Below the pieces are notes generated by a model. That model saw nothing but the letters and a program-made list of their open reading frames with translations, was not told the DNA's origin and did not search any database. A program made the translations under genes and the position numbers. From Chromera velia (lineage: Eukaryota > Sar > Chromeraceae), in the NCBI GenBank assembly GCA_018398765.1, contig JAHBMJ010000164.1, positions 8,374 to 55,946 of the forward strand: a stretch of 47,573 nt of DNA, read 5' to 3'. The stretch's first letter is position 1, and every line of letters begins with the position of its first letter. This document shows, in pieces, positions 38,167 to 47,573 of the stretch.

Positions 38167-39712
38167 AGTAAACAACGATTTCAGGGGGCAAGGGCAGAAG
38201 ACCCGAAGGCAGAATTGTGGTCGGATTGGAGAAAACACACCGTACATCCTTCCGCATTCTCACCAATCAGTTTTCTTTGCTAGTTCCATGACTTGCTGGA
38301 TTGTGCACGTCCGACTGGACCCAAAGGTTGGTGATGCTTGTTCAATTTCTCACCGCTGTGTGTCTCTCTATCTATGCGTGTGTGTGGATGCGCTTTTCCG
38401 GGGAAAACACGACTCGCCCTGATGTATCTCTAGACAGTCAGTCAGACCCCTTCCTTCGACTCACCGTTGTCCGCATATTCCTCACAGGGTGGTGGTCCCT
38501 TGTGGCTGTGCAGGCAGCTACCGTCTTCTCCCTCTCCTTCGCCTCCGGGTCGGTGCACCTGGATGCAGAGAGAACCTGCACACACAAACGACATCTACAC
38601 GTATACATCTGATCCTCTGTCTGTTCAAAGGACTACATCGATACGTCTCTCAATTCCTCCTCGCCGGTTTCACTGACTCCTTTTGTCCCCTCCCATACCG
38701 ACACACGCATGAAGGTCTTTTTTGAGATCATCAGAATTGAAGAAATATCGATGTTGCTCTGCAAGGTATTCCTCGTCGACTGACTGTGAGCTCTCCCAAG
38801 TTGACTGCGTAGAACGCCGTTTTCCTGTCTGCAATTTCCTCTGGCAGTAAAAGGGTGGGGGCAGAGAGGGAAATGTCGATGTGCCAAGTGGACAGCTGCG
38901 CAAGCCTGTGCTGGCTGGATGCCATGATGTGCGTGGCATCCACAAGCCTCGCATCCTGCACAAAGACAGCCGCTGCGGCTGCCGCGCCATCCTCTGCCGG
39001 TTCCCCTGCGGTGGCATCGAATGAGCCCCCCTCCGTGGCTGTACTTCCCTTCGCACCTCCCACCGCCACCGTCTTTCTCCTCTTGTGCGCCTGTGCTGCT
39101 GCCCTCTCCAGTTCTGAGGGGGATTGCTTTGTCTGGTTCTGTCCGACGAACTGCTTGATCTCATAGAAGACGTGTCGTTGGCAGTTCAGATGAAAATTCG
39201 CCAATTTGACCTGCAAGAAGAAAGTCAGGTTCCAAAGAGATTTTAGGAAGTGTTCACAATACATTGACAGTGAGTGCATCACGGCATCTTTTTCAGCACA
39301 AACTGCACAAGTACATCAAAAGAAAAACAGCAAGGCCTCTCTTTGTCTTCAAATACCTTTCCTGGGAGTCTCCTTTCTTTTCCTTCTGGACCCACCAACC
39401 AACCAACCTTGAGTTCATTGTTGACTTTCCCCGCAGCGTTGGTCTCGTTGGTGTATCTGGCATCCAGGAGGTGCTCGAGGGCCTTCTTGTCCTCCCGTCT
39501 GTAGATGATCTTCGTCTTCTCCATCGCCTCTGCCTGCTGCGTGATCTGCTTCTGGTGCGTCACAGAGAGGTCCCCAATCTTCGCCTCCACTGTCCCAGGG
39601 TTGCCTGCCAGGGCAAAGAGGAACACCTTCTCTACACCCAGAAAGACGGACGAGGAGGGAACGCCCATGGATCGCCTCCGTCGCTTCCGACCGGACTCAA
39701 GCTGCATACACA

Positions 39713-39782
<70 letters not shown>

Positions 39783-42700
39783 CGGAGAGAGAGAGATATT
39801 TACATATGAACACATGCTTCGACGTGCAGTCGGGAATCGACGTAGAAGAAGAGACAAAGGAAACCACAGCAGCACATCAGGATTGCTTCTCCATGACCAC
39901 CACAGCTCCAGATACCTTACTTACCTGTGGCAGGCAGATCCCGCAGATGAGTGAAAAAAAGTCCAGAAAGAAACAAGATCCAACAACAAAGAAACAAACA
40001 CATGCAGAGACACACAGACAGACAGATAGACAGACAGACAGAGAGACCGACCTGCACTTCCACCATGGCCCTCCCAACGGAGTACCGAAGAGTCAAGAAA
40101 GGCTGTCCTCCCAACCCAGAGGCCTCAGTGATGGCAGCTGGCAGAGCGCCCCTCGCTGCTTCGTTTGTGTTGAGACAGAGAAAGGGAGTGAGTGTACACA
40201 GGTCGCCGAGACAGAATCTTGAGGTGAGAGACAGGATACAGACGCAGACAAAAAAGAAGGCGGAAAAGCTGGTGAACAAGGCACCAGAAAAGGAGACAGC
40301 GAAGTGAAGGCTACTACACTATCCAAGAAAATGAAACACAGAAGACTGGATCAGTAAGCCAGCAGGAACAGCGAAAGAGCAAATGAATCGGGTAGCTTGT
40401 GTCTTCTGTAGAACTCCGCCTGTGCTTCCTCACTGCTCTTCGCTTTCCCTTCCCCAGCATGACGACTTTCTTCCTGTTCTCCCGCAATTGAAGCAGAATC
40501 CTTGTTTTCGACCGTGAAGTGAAAGAAGGAAGGGAAAAATCCGAGTGACTGACCGCTCTCTCTCTTCTGCCGGAGACTCTCCTCTTCTGTGTCTGCCTCC
40601 CGAATCATGTACCATCGCCAGATATAGGGTTTCTTTTTCTCCCACATCTTCTCTCTCTTCACATCCTCTTGCAATTCCTCATGCGCTTCGTGAAATTCCG
40701 CCTCCTCTTCTCTGAACTCATCGTCATCCTCCATCATCGACTGAGAACCTTCCACTCCCATCCCTCCGATCTCACTCTCAAGTTGAGAACGAGACAGAGA
40801 ACGCGACGCACGCTTTTCAATCCAGTACTGCTTATGTGCCTCCTGCAACTGATGCAATTGACGAAAGTTAGTCGACAGAGGAGTGGCCGTCATACTGGGT
40901 ACCGCACCCTCCAGATCTCTGTTCTCATCCTCTCCGTCTCCTTCGTCTCTCTGCGTGACCAGGGGACTCTCAAGTACAGAGCCACACGGAGATGCAGGCA
41001 CGGAATCTTTGTCGCTTAGCGGGGCCCTTCGCACATTCACGTTCTCTCCCAGACTCCGGAGAGGACTGATGTCACCCCCACTCCCAGGGCAGCCCTCAGC
41101 ATCCCCCCCCGGCTGTCCGAACGCAGGAGGGGGCGGCTGGCCGATCTCGGAGGATGCCTGCAGGCACGAGTGGAAACGGAAGGAAGGGGAAAGAGAGAGA
41201 AAAACAGGGAGTCATGCCGAAGTCAGCGGTGCTTGCACGGAGTGTCAAGGTTTTGGGATAGGTTGGGAATGCCAGAGATCGAAAAGGTGGAAATGGGTGA
41301 GGAAATGCGGAAGTGGGTGACTGCACACAAAGCAGACACACACACACACGCGTACAGAAAACAAAAAGGCCCAATGACGGAGGGAGAACGGTGCGAATGA
41401 GGAGGATCACAGACAGCGGGCATGGAAAGGGGTGGTTCTGAGTGCAATTTGTCTGTCTGACTGACTGACTTCTTCGCACTCCAGAAACTCCTCTGTGGCA
41501 GTCTGGCTGGGCAGGTCAGGCAGGCCTCTGTCGATGTTCCCCCCTCCCCCCGAAGGAGTATCTGTTCCCTTGCCCTGTCGAGGAGACGACCTCCCCCCCC
41601 AAAGAGAGAAGTAGGTACCCCTCTGCTTGCCCTGCTGGTTTTTGCTGTCGCCCTCCCCTGACGAGTCCAGACCGTCAATGGCACTCCCAGTGTCGCCATC
41701 GTGGGGGGGCGGGAGTGCCTTTGCGCTTGCCAGAGTACTCGCGACTTTCAGATTCTGCTCATTGAGAAGGGAGAAGGAAGGGAAGGGGGAGAAAGAGCAG
41801 CGATAGCGAATTGCTGTGACCGAGAGATATTGAGTGGGAGGGCAGATTGAAGAAGCGACTGCACACAGGTGTTCCCTGCCTGTTAAGCAGAAGGTGATCA
41901 TTGCTATGTGATAAGAGGGAATCACGGCGGATGAGGAAGAGGAAGGAGAGAACGCAGACTGTGGGGTGATTTCGGATTGGAAAGGGCACAAGAGGAACAC
42001 AAGAGGAACACAAGAAGGCCGAGAAGAAAATGGAATCTCAAAGGGATTGGTACAAGATAGAAGAAGAGAGAAACAATTAAGAAAAAACGTCGAAATGCCC
42101 GCTGACGTTCAAGACAGTGAAGGCGATCTGGCTATGCAACCTGCAAGGAGAAGAAGAAAAAAAAAGGAGCGAGAGAGAAGAGATGACCACCAAGATGTAA
42201 CAGCACATATGTGTCTGTCCGAAAACAACAGCTCTCCTCTCATGTCAAACGTTCTCGTCCTTCAACAACCGGTCGGTTCAGACCGACACAGTCCCGATAA
42301 TTGCTCTGGAGGATCCTTCTATGAAGCTCCTGTCTTTGCCTTTATGTCTATATCCTTACTCTCGGACAGCACTTCTTTCTGGTGCCTTCTCATTCGAGCA
42401 GAAAGTTTGAACTCCCCCTTTTTCGGTGAATCCCTGTCTTTGTCTCTCCCTCACCCCCCTTTGGAATGCTTTATTGACTGACTGACTGACTTCATGAGGA
42501 CCCTGTCAGGAATATTCTTCCTCAATTCACTCGCGCGGGTTCTCTGCTCCTGTGGCCAGTCCTCCCCCTTCTCCAGAGCCTCCCGACACAAAAGTCTGTA
42601 CTCCTGCCAGTGGGCACGCAGCCTTCTCTGCATGTAGACAGGCGGGGAGGCAAACAGGAAAATTTGACAAACGAAGGAAGGTTTCAGTGAAGCCATACGC

Positions 42701-45700
42701 TGGAAAAACACCGTTCGATCGACGGGAATCCTTCATCTCACAAAGGCAGGCTTCTTTACGAGTCAATGAGAAGAGAAGAATCAGCGTCAGCACGCGCATA
42801 TATTTCCATACTCAAACGAGATGACACGCATGCATGCTCACAAACAAAAAACCGCGGCGGACATTGAGAAGGGAAAGCGGCAGCCCCAGAGAAAGCGGAG
42901 GTACGCGGCGACCGTAAAACAAGAAGGCAGTCCACAAGGGGCTGTCAAGAATGAGTGAACAAATCAATCAACGAAAGAGAAAGAGAGGGAGAGACAAAGA
43001 AAGATCTTTTCATAGAAAAAGATACCGAAGCGACAGAGAAGAAGACCACCACACACGCATTGAACGCACCGTTTCGTCGTCAGTCATTCTCAGAAGCCAT
43101 CTGTAGGGGTGCAGCTCTGCAAGGACGACTCTGCGGACGCACATCGCGGCATACCTGCATGGACAAAGAGAGAGAACAAAAATGTGTGAAAGGAGGAAGG
43201 AACGAGGAAGCGCATGCAGAAAAAATATGGGCGGGATGCAAGCAAGAAAGAAAGAAAGAAGGGCAAGAGTGAAAGAGACGAGACATGGACCCCCTCCCCA
43301 TTTACCACGTAATTCACAAGACATGCATTCCCAAACTCTCCCTCCATTTTTTTCCCTTCTGACCTCCACATTGGCTTCCACGACTTCACTTTCCTCTTCT
43401 CCCCATTGGGCCTGCCTGTTCTTGGCCCGAATTCCTTCCAGAGCGCCGAGTCTCTCCACTCTCCGTACAGACACAGACGGTCCTCCACACTCATGCGCAT
43501 GTTGGAGATCCTCTCGAAACCCTGGAGGGCCTTCAGACTCGCACTGGAGACAGAGAGGGGGGGGGGGGAGAAACGCACGCACACAGAGGGAGGAGAGACA
43601 AAAGATGAGAAGCATGGATGTGAAACGGAGAGAAAAGCGTCTCGTCAGAAAAAATGGGAAGGCCCAAACGACACAGAAGCAGGAAGAGAGGACACAGCTT
43701 CGAAGGAGACGACAGGAAGAGGTCGTGAGAACGGAAAGGGTAGTGAAATAATTGACACACAGGAGTCGCACGTGGTTCCCTCAGATGGAGAAGGAAAAAA
43801 ACAGGAGGAAAAAAAAAGAAGAAACAAAGAGACACCAACGCAGTCACTCGTGCCCACTGGAATCACTCCATGGACTCAACCAAGGCAACAAATGCACTTC
43901 ATGCATCGATTTACTGAACTCACGTCAGCATTTCCTGTTGGTAGAATACAGAGATTCTATTGATGTCCACTTCCAGGCTGTACTGCGCAGGCATGTCACT
44001 TGGGCACGTACCCCCCGCGAGCGCCGCCTCCGGGCTGGCGGCAGCTGTGGCACCACCCTTGTTCGTCGCCAAGCTAACAAAGCTTACGACGGCCCCCACA
44101 GGCTTCAACACATACGTGACTCGCGTTCTCACCACAATCTCGTCCTTTTGTTTCTCCTTCTCTTTCTCCTTCCCTCCTCCCGGGGTCTCCTTCTCCTTGA
44201 AATTGACAGCGGAAGACTGGAGCATGCTGAAAGCCCCGCTGTCCCCTCTGAGAGGAGAGGAGGGGAGAGAGATCACAGGACGTCCGGCCTCGATACCCTC
44301 TGGGGGCTGGGCAGAAGGGGAAGGGGGGGAGAACCCAGGAATCAGAGAGTTTTTATCCACCGTCTCGGTCACTGATGACTTGTGTGGATTGTTGGAGTTT
44401 GAGGGAGAGAGGGCCGACTGTGCGGACTCCATGGAAGGAGTGGGAAGAAGGGGGTCGGGAAGAAGCCCTGGGTCTGTGTCTGTACTTGCATGCACATTCA
44501 ATTCTCGGCTTCCCCTTCCGACAGCGGTTTTGTCCATGTGCATGGACAATGCGGCTTGGAGAGTTGATTTATCCAGACCCCCTCCCTCAGCTTCATCATC
44601 CATCTCTCTCTCCTGCTCCCTTTCCTGATATACTTTTGCGTCGTCAATTGTTCTCTGCAGCCGCTGCATGACCTCCTCTCTACTTAATCGCGACTGCCAA
44701 TAAATCGGCGACTTCGTCTTCTTCGAATCGGCTGCTTTCCCCGAAGGCTGAGCAGAGGCGGTCTTAGTACCCCTACCAAACCAGGACGACCCAGCCCTTT
44801 CATTGGGCGCAGGGGCGGAAAGTGCGTTCTTGTTTCCCTTGTCTGACTGATTCGACGCAGCTGCATCGGCAGACGGCTCCTTGTTGTAAGGTTCATTGCT
44901 GTCGAACAACAGGTTCTTGAAGTCGAGGGGGTTGAAGTACACACCAAATCCCGACAGCTTGCCCTGTAAACTCAGGTCAGCGTCAAGATGCGGTCCCGTT
45001 GGACTCTTCCCACTCTCTGCTCTCTCCTTCTCCCGCCCCTTTTCACTCTCATCCCCCTTTTCGGCCTTCTTGCCCTTCGCGTCCTTCTCCTTCGACATCC
45101 CAGCAGAATTTCGAGGGTGCACATCCAGACCAGCTAAAACCGCACCCAACGAAAACGGTTCCCTTCCATTGGAAAGATTCCTGTCTTCATAGCGGATGTG
45201 GATGGACTCTATACGGATCTTCGATCTCTGCAAAATCGCAGCGATCTTATCCCAAGTTGATTCCTGCTGCTGTTGCTGTTTGTCGCCGGACTGCTGCTTG
45301 GAACCTGCCAGAAGTTCCGATCTTTTCTCTGCCATTTCTGCCAACCAGACACCAAACAGCCTGTCCTTCACTGCCTTGATCTGCTCTGTCAGCTCTTCTT
45401 CTGTGATCTTGTGCAGCTTCAGGTTGCGGGGCTCGACAACCAGGTACAGCTCCCTGATTAGGATGTCCACAGAGTGAACGGCTTTCAGAGGGTCTGTCCT
45501 GATTTTGAAGATGTCCAGCTGCAGCTTCAAGTCGAGCTCCCCGATGTGCCCAAACAGCAGCCTCACAGGAAGCCCCATGTCTTCCAGCACCTTGGGAAGG
45601 AGCCGAGCATTTGCAAGCTTCACCCTTGTGACGTCTCCTGTCTTGACGCTCTCAGGCGGCTGTTCAAGGTACTCACTGAGCATTGAATATATGGCGGCCG

Positions 45701-45785
45701 CCACCCTGTCCGACACATTCACACCAACCCGGTTTGCAAGTCCAAAAATTAACGACTGCGTAGCGCTCCCCACGTAACCGAACAT
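14675..45785 (-). CDS. VPS13: VPS13-family bridge-like lipid transfer protein, 33 exons
   Basis: Model (minus): 45785-43924, 43543-43364, 43154-43070, 42627-42487, 41754-41470, 41157-40554, 40155-40052, 39701-39408, 39210-38785, 38575-38465, 38107-37158, 36875-35648, 35342-34886, 34653-33032, 32449-32311, 31887-31784, 31422-30484, 30163-27434, 27267-25084, 24864-24529, 24137-23578, 23378-23337, 23161-22642, 22330-22133, 21874-21541, 21215-20768, 20534-20309, 19975-19332, 19051-18388, 18050-17973, 17718-16662, 16322-16130, 15743-14675. Phases agree at every joint; 20,814 nt, about 6,937 aa. An in-frame TAG precedes the ATG. Family marks are a chorein N-terminus, IHIRYED at residues 195-201, a VAB region, the C-terminal Vps13_C/ATG_C-like block and a PH-like end. 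VPS13 proteins form hydrophobic channels that move bulk phospholipid between organelles at contact sites. This one is about twice the yeast length, expanded by charged or Ser/Pro-rich inserts (for example the Asp/Glu run near 26.0-26.1 kb). The family call is firm; single splice sites are inference. Confidence 0.93.
15380..15743 (-). other. VPS13 C-terminal PH-like segment
   Basis: The first part of exon 33 reads as beta strands with a final helix ([49 protein letters not shown]), consistent with the PH-like fold that ends VPS13 proteins. It is followed by about 220 disordered Pro/Ser/Gly-rich residues ending MMNRWW. Confidence 0.65.
15874..15896. repeat. (CG)n(TG)n alternating purine-pyrimidine tract
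   Basis: Alternating CG then TG dinucleotides lie in the last VPS13 intron (15744-16129). Such tracts can adopt left-handed DNA; no regulatory role is shown. Confidence 0.85.
16130..17718 (-). other. VPS13 C-terminal ATG_C-like block
   Basis: Exons 31-32 contain the most conserved VPS13 C-terminal signature: [21 protein letters not shown], later [20 protein letters not shown], and across the exon 31/32 splice [16 protein letters not shown]. The perfect reading of this motif across the junction at 16662/16322 confirms the splice. Helices of this block bind lipid droplets or autophagic membranes in other organisms. Confidence 0.88.
20309..23161 (-). other. VPS13 adaptor-binding (VAB) region
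   Basis: Exons 23-27 encode beta-rich segments with Asn-containing motifs typical of VAB repeats, such as [33 protein letters not shown] and [15 protein letters not shown]. In other eukaryotes each repeat contributes to binding Pro-x-Pro adaptor motifs that choose the acceptor organelle. Coordinates enclose introns. Confidence 0.75.
20521..20631 (-). repeat. Three 37-bp tandem repeats carrying a 3' splice site
   Basis: Copies start at plus-strand positions 20521, 20558 and 20595 and share about 28 identical or nearly identical bases, with a variable 9-base tail. On the coding (minus) strand each copy contains TTCTCTGTATGCAG followed by GCCCCACACAGA, the acceptor and first bases of VPS13 exon 27. 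Only the innermost acceptor (exon start 20534) keeps the reading frame, because 37 is not a multiple of three. Confidence 0.9.
23274..23300. repeat. (GACA)n microsatellite
   Basis: Seven or so ACAG/GACA units in the intron between VPS13 exons 22 and 23, followed by GA-rich sequence. Confidence 0.85.
23541..23568. repeat. (GA)n microsatellite
   Basis: About 14 GA units just inside the intron after VPS13 exon 21; on the coding strand this is a CT tract 10 bases downstream of the donor. Confidence 0.88.
32453..32648. repeat. Compound (CA)n(GA)n(GACA)n microsatellite beside the exon 15 acceptor
   Basis: The order CA, GA, GACA occurs twice over about 196 bp. On the coding strand it reads (TC)n(TG)n and ends directly in TGCAG, the acceptor of VPS13 exon 15 at 32449. 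Confidence 0.92.
38115..38165. repeat. (CA)n(GA)n microsatellite beside the exon 11 acceptor
   Basis: CA units at 38115-38134 and GA units at 38135-38165. On the coding strand this is (TC)n(TG)n immediately upstream of the exon 11 acceptor (exon start 38107). Confidence 0.92.
39706..39782. repeat. (CA)n(GA)n and a 34-base G run beside the exon 8 acceptor
   Basis: CA units at 39706-39730, GA units at 39731-39748 and 34 consecutive G at 39749-39782. On the coding strand the order is C34, (TC)n, (TG)n, then ATGCAG and exon 8 at 39701. Confidence 0.92.
40008..40050. repeat. (GACA)n microsatellite
   Basis: Imperfect ACAG/GATA units in the intron after VPS13 exon 7, ending at the exon 7 donor (GTCGGT) at 40051. 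Confidence 0.8.
45336..45785 (-). other. VPS13 chorein N-terminal domain
   Basis: Residues about 25-150 carry the chorein_N pattern: an amphipathic helix ending YLEQP, then alternating strands ([39 protein letters not shown]). In the family this domain docks to the donor membrane, usually the ER, and opens the lipid channel. The helix LWxxYL-type start of other VPS13 proteins is replaced by a longer leader beginning MFGYVG. Confidence 0.85.
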
Positions 45786-46702
45786 TGTATGGACGGCCTA
45801 GTCACGAGCAGAGCAGAAAGAGAAGACAAGGTGCCGCCCCGGCAACAGGTGTACAAACAGACGGATCCAGGGGTCCTTGCCCGAGAAAGAGGCGACACAC
45901 ACTCGTGCCCCTACATAAATAAGTAGAAAAGGCCAGATCGATACGAAAATTCTATGTGTGAAGCACACGAAGACAGATGTTGCAAGTGATCAGATCCACA
46001 AAATGGCACGTGTGCGCACGCAGATCTACAAAGGATTCAACACAAATCTTCATCTTCTCATGTCCGTTGGACTCTAAAGGCATTCTCATTTCCTATGTCT
46101 GGAATGCAGAACCTGATACAATCTGGACAAGAATTAAAGCCTTGTGGGTTTCTTGGTGTTCCTCCTCCTCCTCGATCGCCGATTTGAGAGAGAGTACAGC
46201 AACACGCGACTCTCAGAGACGCAGCTCATGCAATCATGGCGGCGCCGCGGGCGGCGCCGCGCGTGACTCTCAGGCGGTCGCGCAGCCGGTCGCGCGCGGC
46301 CGCGGTGTCGTGCATGCACGCGGCGGCCGCCGCGGTCGCGACATCGATGTTGGTTTTCATATGCTTGGACAGTTTGTACGTCGTTTTTGATCGATCGTAG
46401 CATCCTGTTGCAGGAGATATTGCAGAAGACGTATGAAGACGTGCAATCGCAGGTGTAGACGCGGCGGTTTTCTTCACATATGCACCAGGTATCAATTGGC
46501 ATAGAGTGTTCGACAAAAGAAGTTAGCCGTGCCTATCTTTGCCTTTTGTTGGAGGCGAGATACAGTTCTGCAACAGTTGGGCTGCATCGTCTTTTGCTTC
46601 CCTGAAAGTATTGCCGTGCACCCGTTGTTTGGATTTGTTGGAGTTTCTTGTGCCCCTCGGAAGGGTGCAGACATCTTGGACCCCTTTTTGATTGTGCGCA
46701 AC
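45786..46702. promoter_or_regulatory. Divergent intergenic region between VPS13 and KDELC-like gene
   Basis: The two start codons point away from each other across 917 bp, so this region should hold both promoters and 5' UTRs. No TATA-like element at a convincing distance was seen. The centre holds an extremely GC- and CpG-rich patch at 46238-46340 that includes a perfect 12-bp tandem duplication (GGCGGCGCCGCG at 46238-46249 and 46250-46261). Regulatory function is inferred from position only. Confidence 0.5.
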
Positions 46703-47573
46703 ATGACAGGTGCTGTTATCTTTTTCGCGTTTGCCTTTTTGGCGGCTGTCTTTGGACAAGAATCCCGGTTCCTGTCTCCCTCTCATACAAAAGTTTTTGG
46801 TCCCGGTCTGAATGCCAAAGTGTCCACTCCCGCCCGGACCGTGTACATCCAGGCACGCGACCAGTATGGGGATCCAATCAGGTACTCTTTGGGCAAGGAT
46901 GCGTTCTACGTTCGTGTCCGAATGTACCCGATTGATGGCAGCCCCCCCCTCCAGCTGAAAGCCCAGCTGGAGGATCGGGGGGATGGGTCTTACGGTTTTT
47001 TGTTCTTCTACAATCAGGTACCAGAGAAGTATGTCGTCGAGGTGAAGCTGCCGGACGGCACCCCAGTCGCACAATCCCCTTACACGGTCTGGTACCCTGA
47101 TTTTGAGCACTGTGACTGTCCCTTGGACACAGTGGAAGAGTTCTACAAAGCCTACCGATGTCAAGAAGCGTTTCCTCAGATCGTGACTGATTTTGCGCAA
47201 CACAAGACGATCGAGGAAGAGGACGTGCACTCGATACCGAAGATCCTCACAAAGGATGAGCACTGCCTAGTTCACTACTCGATAGTTGATGGGAAGATCT
47301 ATGCAAAGGCGTACGGAAAGTACCAGGGTTTTAAGGCGTTTCTCGATGACGTGTTGCAGTCCCTGTCCCGGAAAGTGCGTCTGCCCGACGTTGAGTTTGT
47401 GCTCAACTTGGGGGACTGGCCGCTGGCCACGGATGAGAATGGCACCAGAGGAAAGCCTGTGATCTCGTGGTGTGGCTCCGAAAGCTCTGACGATATGATT
47501 CTTCCCACGTACAGACTGACCAGAGCACAGGTCTGGGGGGTCAACGACGAGAATCCAACACAGGTGGGTGGGT
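46703..47573 (+). CDS. KDELC / POGLUT2/3-like protein O-glucosyltransferase, 5' part
   Basis: The frame is open from ATG 46703 to a donor CAG|GTGGGT, so exon 1 is 46703-47563 (287 codons, phase 0). The rest lies beyond the window. Residues 1-18 (MTGAVIFFAFAFLAAVFG) form a signal peptide. Residues about 25-150 resemble a filamin-type immunoglobulin fold (AKVSTPARTVYIQARD, YVVEVKLPDGTPVAQSPYTV). Then come the Cys-rich linker (HCDCPLDTVEEFYKAYRC) and the start of a CAP10 glycosyltransferase domain (HYSIVDGKIYAKAYG, SLSRKVRLPDVEFVLNLGDW, ILPTYRLT). This domain order is that of KDELC1/2, renamed POGLUT2/3 in animals, ER-resident enzymes that O-glucosylate EGF repeats. The acceptor protein in an alga is unknown, and the ER-retention tail cannot be seen. 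Confidence 0.87.
   Translation, partial: MTGAVIFFAFAFLAAVFGQESRFLSPSHTKVFGPGLNAKVSTPARTVYIQARDQYGDPIRYSLGKDAFYVRVRMYPIDGSPPLQLKAQLEDRGDGSYGFLFFYNQVPEKYVVEVKLPDGTPVAQSPYTVWYPDFEHCDCPLDTVEEFYKAYRCQEAFPQIVTDFAQHKTIEEEDVHSIPKILTKDEHCLVHYSIVDGKIYAKAYGKYQGFKAFLDDVLQSLSRKVRLPDVEFVLNLGDWPLATDENGTRGKPVISWCGSESSDDMILPTYRLTRAQVWGVNDENPTQVGG

Noticed and set aside
1-47573. CRISPR arrays, bacterial operons, integrases or phage genes.
   Set aside because: None seen; spliceosomal introns and eukaryotic gene families make a prokaryotic reading untenable.

Overview
This is nuclear DNA from an intron-rich eukaryotic alga. The best fit is an alveolate with a complex red-lineage plastid, most likely a chromerid related to Chromera or Vitrella. 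Three things point there. Genes are split by many short spliceosomal introns. A Rieske protein carries a signal peptide whose AQA-Phe junction is typical of red-derived complex plastids. A giant VPS13 gene and a KDELC/POGLUT-type gene are clearly eukaryotic. The assignment to group is inference; no ribosomal or organellar marker is present. None of the multi-exon genes is a single open frame, so I rebuilt each model by matching splice-site phase from exon to exon. Every exon length given below agrees with the neighbouring phases.

Layout. 1-2871: AT-rich DNA, then pyrimidine-rich DNA with no supported gene. 2872-4492 (minus): a six-exon gene for a plastid-targeted Rieske [2Fe-2S] protein of 196 aa. 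4943-5015 (minus): a tRNA-His(GTG) with a Pol III T-run, lying in the divergent gap before the next gene. 5162-9756 (plus): a seven-exon gene for a helical, probably mitochondrial protein of about 771 aa with no confident family. 9757-14674: gene-poor DNA with two AT-rich islands and one candidate acidic coding region (minus, about 12.6-13.8 kb). 14675-45785 (minus): one 33-exon VPS13 gene encoding about 6,937 aa, which fills two thirds of the window. 45786-46702: divergent intergenic region with a very GC-rich patch. 46703-47573 (plus): first exon of a secreted/ER KDELC (POGLUT2/3-like) protein, cut by the window end.

The most unusual signal is in the splice sites. Of 44 inferred 5' splice sites, 27 have C at intron position +3, and the commonest donor is GTCAGT(C). 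Several donors lie inside (GTCA)n repeats. Three VPS13 acceptors are fed by (TC)n(TG)n microsatellites, and one acceptor has been triplicated in a 37-bp tandem repeat. VPS13 is a bridge-like lipid transporter at membrane contact sites, the Rieske protein a plastid redox protein and KDELC an ER glycosyltransferase. I see no shared pathway; the neighbours appear to be ordinary, independent housekeeping-type genes arranged partly head to head.
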